From Gemmatimonadales bacterium UBA7835 (lineage in GTDB: Bacteria; Gemmatimonadota; Gemmatimonadetes; Longimicrobiales; Gaopeijiaceae), in assembly GCA_002500925.1 (NCBI GenBank), contig DLTN01000063.1, positions 9,125 to 18,710 of the forward strand: a DNA stretch of 9,586 nt, given 5' to 3'. Both the position numbers and the translations under genes were made by a program. The first letter of the stretch is position 1, and each line of letters starts with the position of its first letter. Positions 8,401-9,586 of this stretch are shown piece after piece. Under the pieces are notes generated by a model. That model did not search any database. It was given only the letters and a program-made list of their open reading frames with translations, and was not told where the DNA came from.

Positions 8401-8475
8401 CAGCGGGAGCAGCTCCTGGACGCACAGGAGTTACTAAACCAAGCGATTGGTGAGCTACGAGAAGACCTACGATAA
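5449..8475 (+). CDS. Exported VPS10/sortilin-type BNR (Asp-box) beta-propeller protein
   Basis: 1008 residues. The N-terminus carries a basic patch (RNKYRRH, 12-18) and a hydrophobic run (about 19-36), ending near LSGQA: a likely Sec signal peptide. From about 90 to 712 there are eleven Asp-box-like repeats of the form S-x-D-x-G-x-x-W/F. Examples are KSTNRGQTW (90-98), RSDDGGDTW, KSTDGGRNW, KSTDGGQNW, FSDDGGETF, VSRDGGTTW and VSTDAGENW. They mark blades of one or two large propellers of the sortilin/VPS10 type. A FlgD-like Ig domain follows at about 811-880 (VHAADGTLVREL ... GTYTVSIQAGD), then a helical, Gln-rich tail. Such proteins are often labelled glycosyl hydrolases because Asp boxes occur in sialidases, but no sialidase catalytic residues were recognised. 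A binding or scaffold role outside the cytoplasm is the safer inference. The Ig domain is also typical of exported proteins. The next gene starts 9 bp downstream, implying one transcript. Confidence 0.9.
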   Translation: MTKTSAMPTPQRNKYRRHAGTIFLFSWTFLSPLTAASLSGQAAITTEVMSSMYPRSIGPAVTGGRIHDVEALPTDPSTVFVGTASGGLWKSTNRGQTWVNVFADKPVSTFGDIAISRSDPKIMYAGTGEQQNRQSSSYGNGIYRSDDGGDTWTHLGLEQTRHTGRIVIHPTNPDIVYFGAVGNLWAGSEHRGVFKSTDGGRNWDKVLFVDQFSGVIDMAMDPHNPDTIYAATYQRLRRAWGFNGGGPGSGIWKSTDGGQNWTRLGSGLPEGDLGRIGIAVAESNPDVVMALVEAEDNQSGVYRSEDAGLSWSRVNEQNIRPMYYSHIFIDPNDDKRVYTLATRSYFSDDGGETFSQIALAPTYDVGIHADHHSLWINPSDPEHLFLAGDAGLHESYDRGINFRKLNNFPISQFYAIGVDMRDPYWVYGGLQDNHSFFGPSETRRWAGILNDDWMQNGFGDGMFWQADPDDARYSYGSSNGGSYFRYDTQTGDMLDISPEAPVGQRYRFDWTSPMMLSQHDSDRLYVAGNSLFVSEDRGGSWSTSEDMSRQVDRDTLQIMDVLGADITISRNDGTSSFGEAVTLDESPLDIDVLWVGFDDGNLQVSRDGGTTWAEVSSNVPGLADGTYVSRIVASFTSAGAAYATFDAHRDGDFRPYVYRTQDFGSSWKPLHANLPEMGSVNVLVEHPDNPSTLFVGTEHHVLVSTDAGENWARVPNLPTTNYDDMVIHPREKDLVIGSHGQGVWILDDTRAIAEWNNATNPVTVFSIPNGTIKLWKKDTSYRGQDKYAGANPVDGVEVTYRLIDASSEATMRVHAADGTLVRELTVPGSAGTHRVHWDLRHDGPGVQGQWSRHNSPVLARSIEAWGPWVSPGTYTVSIQAGDQNAQNVVEVRGDPEMPMLTQQMYEDRERFMLDAIALTTRISRTMRDFDMNTTGGDSGFRNPTGSPRTPSEMLRTARRLAQQVYGSLNGGGVRPGSLYPPTQTQREQLLDAQELLNQAIGELREDLR

Positions 8476-8484
8476 AGAGACACC

Positions 8485-9147
8485 ATGCGAGCTCAGCAAC
8501 GTCTGCAACGCACTTTGATCTTCCCAAGCCTACTTGTCATCCTAACCGCCTGCGGTTCCGAAACACCACCTTCAGGGACCTCTAACACGGGGGATGCTTC
8601 GGGGGCCCTGCCAATGCAAGGGATATACGGCCAGAGCCCGGCTGCATCAGGTGGTGTACCCAGCGTAATCATGCTTTCTGCAGCAGGAGCCCCGCCTGAG
8701 ACCGAAGCAACAGCGTCGTCACTCACCATTGACCAGTTCGGTCTAACCTTTTCGCCCAGGTATTTGCTAGCAGACGAAGGTGCTTCTATCACCTTCACGA
8801 ACAGTGAGTCCGATCTTTCCCACAACGTGCGTCTTCGTGCGTTCGGTGACACACTGGACGTTATCGATGCGGATGCTAATCCGGGTGAACAACTAGTGGT
8901 TCAGCTCTGGGCTGCGGGCGGCTACGACGTGATCTGTGACATGCATCCTGGCATGACGGCCTTCATCTTCATATCCGAGGCAACGCACTCCGTCTTCGCC
9001 CAGACGGACGGGAGCTTCGCACTCGACTCAGTGCCCGCTGGCACATACACACTACAACTTTGGACCGCCGAAGACGGCTTTCGGGCACCGCGCTCCGTCG
9101 AGGTCGGTCCCGGTCGCACCAGCATCAATCTCGCAATGTCAGGGTAG
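8485..9147 (+). CDS. Cupredoxin-domain lipoprotein with C-terminal carboxypeptidase-regulatory-like domain
   Basis: 220 residues. A lipoprotein signal peptide ends in LTAC, so Cys23 would be lipidated and the protein membrane-anchored outside the cytoplasm. After a low-complexity Ser/Gly/Pro linker, residues about 78-165 form a plastocyanin-like fold with a full type 1 copper set: His113 (LSHNV), then Cys151, His154 and Met157 in CDMHPGM. This suggests blue-copper electron transfer or copper binding. Residues about 166-220 (TDGSFALDSVPAGTYTLQLW ending SINLAMSG) resemble the beta-sandwich carboxypeptidase-D regulatory/transthyretin-like domain common in surface proteins. The ATG is preceded by a weak purine stretch (AAAGAGA) and lies 9 bp after the propeller gene stop, implying co-transcription. 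The electron partner is unknown. Confidence 0.88.
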   Translation: MRAQQRLQRTLIFPSLLVILTACGSETPPSGTSNTGDASGALPMQGIYGQSPAASGGVPSVIMLSAAGAPPETEATASSLTIDQFGLTFSPRYLLADEGASITFTNSESDLSHNVRLRAFGDTLDVIDADANPGEQLVVQLWAAGGYDVICDMHPGMTAFIFISEATHSVFAQTDGSFALDSVPAGTYTLQLWTAEDGFRAPRSVEVGPGRTSINLAMSG

Positions 9148-9212
9148 GTATTCCCTAGGATATTAGAGCACAACCTAAGCGATGAAGTATTTCTCTAACT
9201 AACCAATTGACC

Positions 9213-9586
9213 ATGCTTCTACATGCCCATTCCGGCTTCCGATATCTGGTTCTCTTAACAGGCATAATCGTTATTACGTACGCTGCTTACGGGATAGCAA
9301 CCAAGGGTCAGTATGGGAAACGGATGCGCATACTGTCTGGGATCTTCACTGGGGTCGTTGATCTCACCGCCCTGTTGGGGCTCTTGGTGGTGATCTTCTA
9401 TACCAATTTCTATACTCAGCTCACCGGACACATCATGATGATGGTTCTTGCTGTGGTGATAGCCCATGTGGTGCACGGCGTAATGAAGCGGCGCCCCCCG
9501 GAAGCCCAAAGCTTCACTCCGCACCTCTTAGGTACTCTTGTTGTACTGGCATGTATAGCGGCTGGTATCATGGCGATAGGTCGTCC
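9213..9586 (+). CDS. Small 4-helix membrane protein, 3' end beyond the window
   Basis: The frame from ATG 9213 stays open for 124 codons to the window edge and is probably nearly complete. The sequence starts MLLHAHSGFRYLVLL and has four hydrophobic segments at about 9-27, 41-63, 71-90 and 104-123. A basic-polar loop (KRRPPEAQ) precedes the last. Histidines recur at helix starts and ends: H4, H6, H73, H85, H88 and H104. Comparable small membrane proteins with an N-terminal HSGxRYLVLL motif occur in Gemmatimonadota- and Bacteroidota-type genomes with no assigned function. The histidines would suit heme or metal binding, but that is only a possibility. No clear ribosome binding site is visible. 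The 65-bp gap after the lipoprotein gene (9148-9212) contains no obvious terminator, so read-through from the upstream cluster is possible. Confidence 0.75.
   Translation, partial: MLLHAHSGFRYLVLLTGIIVITYAAYGIATKGQYGKRMRILSGIFTGVVDLTALLGLLVVIFYTNFYTQLTGHIMMMVLAVVIAHVVHGVMKRRPPEAQSFTPHLLGTLVVLACIAAGIMAIGR

Overview
The window reads like a piece of a free-living Gram-negative-type bacterial chromosome. It has compact genes, mixed GC content, a lipoprotein with a lipobox and a secreted Asp-box propeller protein. The VPS10/BNR propeller, the cupredoxin lipoprotein and the 4-helix membrane protein recall Gemmatimonadota and related environmental lineages; this is an inference from protein style, not a proof. 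Stop codons are TAG, TAA and one ordinary TGA. No RNA genes, mobile elements or CRISPR arrays were seen.

Left arm (minus strand, about 44-1510): a tightly packed three-gene set. pgeF (YfiH/laccase-domain peptidoglycan-editing factor) comes first. A 70-residue four-cysteine protein follows, with its ATG overlapping the pgeF stop (TAATG). The third gene is OsmC-like, with its ATG overlapping the preceding stop (ATGAGTGA). It is interrupted by one in-frame TGA exactly where OsmC proteins carry the first catalytic cysteine. Nineteen bases beyond that TGA lies a perfect 7-bp hairpin with a GGA loop, in the place and form of a bacterial SECIS element. The best reading is a single 155-residue selenoprotein with a Sec65/Cys134 redox pair, not two broken ORFs. 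This is the most notable content of the window.

Centre (plus strand, 1591-5408): a divergent gap of about 80 bp separates pgeF from sucA, the E1 component of 2-oxoglutarate dehydrogenase. No sucB follows directly. After a 143-bp gap containing two inverted repeats comes a DEDDh 3'-5' exonuclease with an ExoX-like C-terminal domain.

Right arm (plus strand, 5449-9586): a co-oriented envelope cluster. It consists of a 1008-residue exported VPS10/BNR propeller protein, a cupredoxin lipoprotein 9 bp downstream, and a small 4-helix membrane protein that runs off the window end. The spacing suggests the first two are co-transcribed. Their shared role is not known from sequence, but both act outside the cytoplasm.
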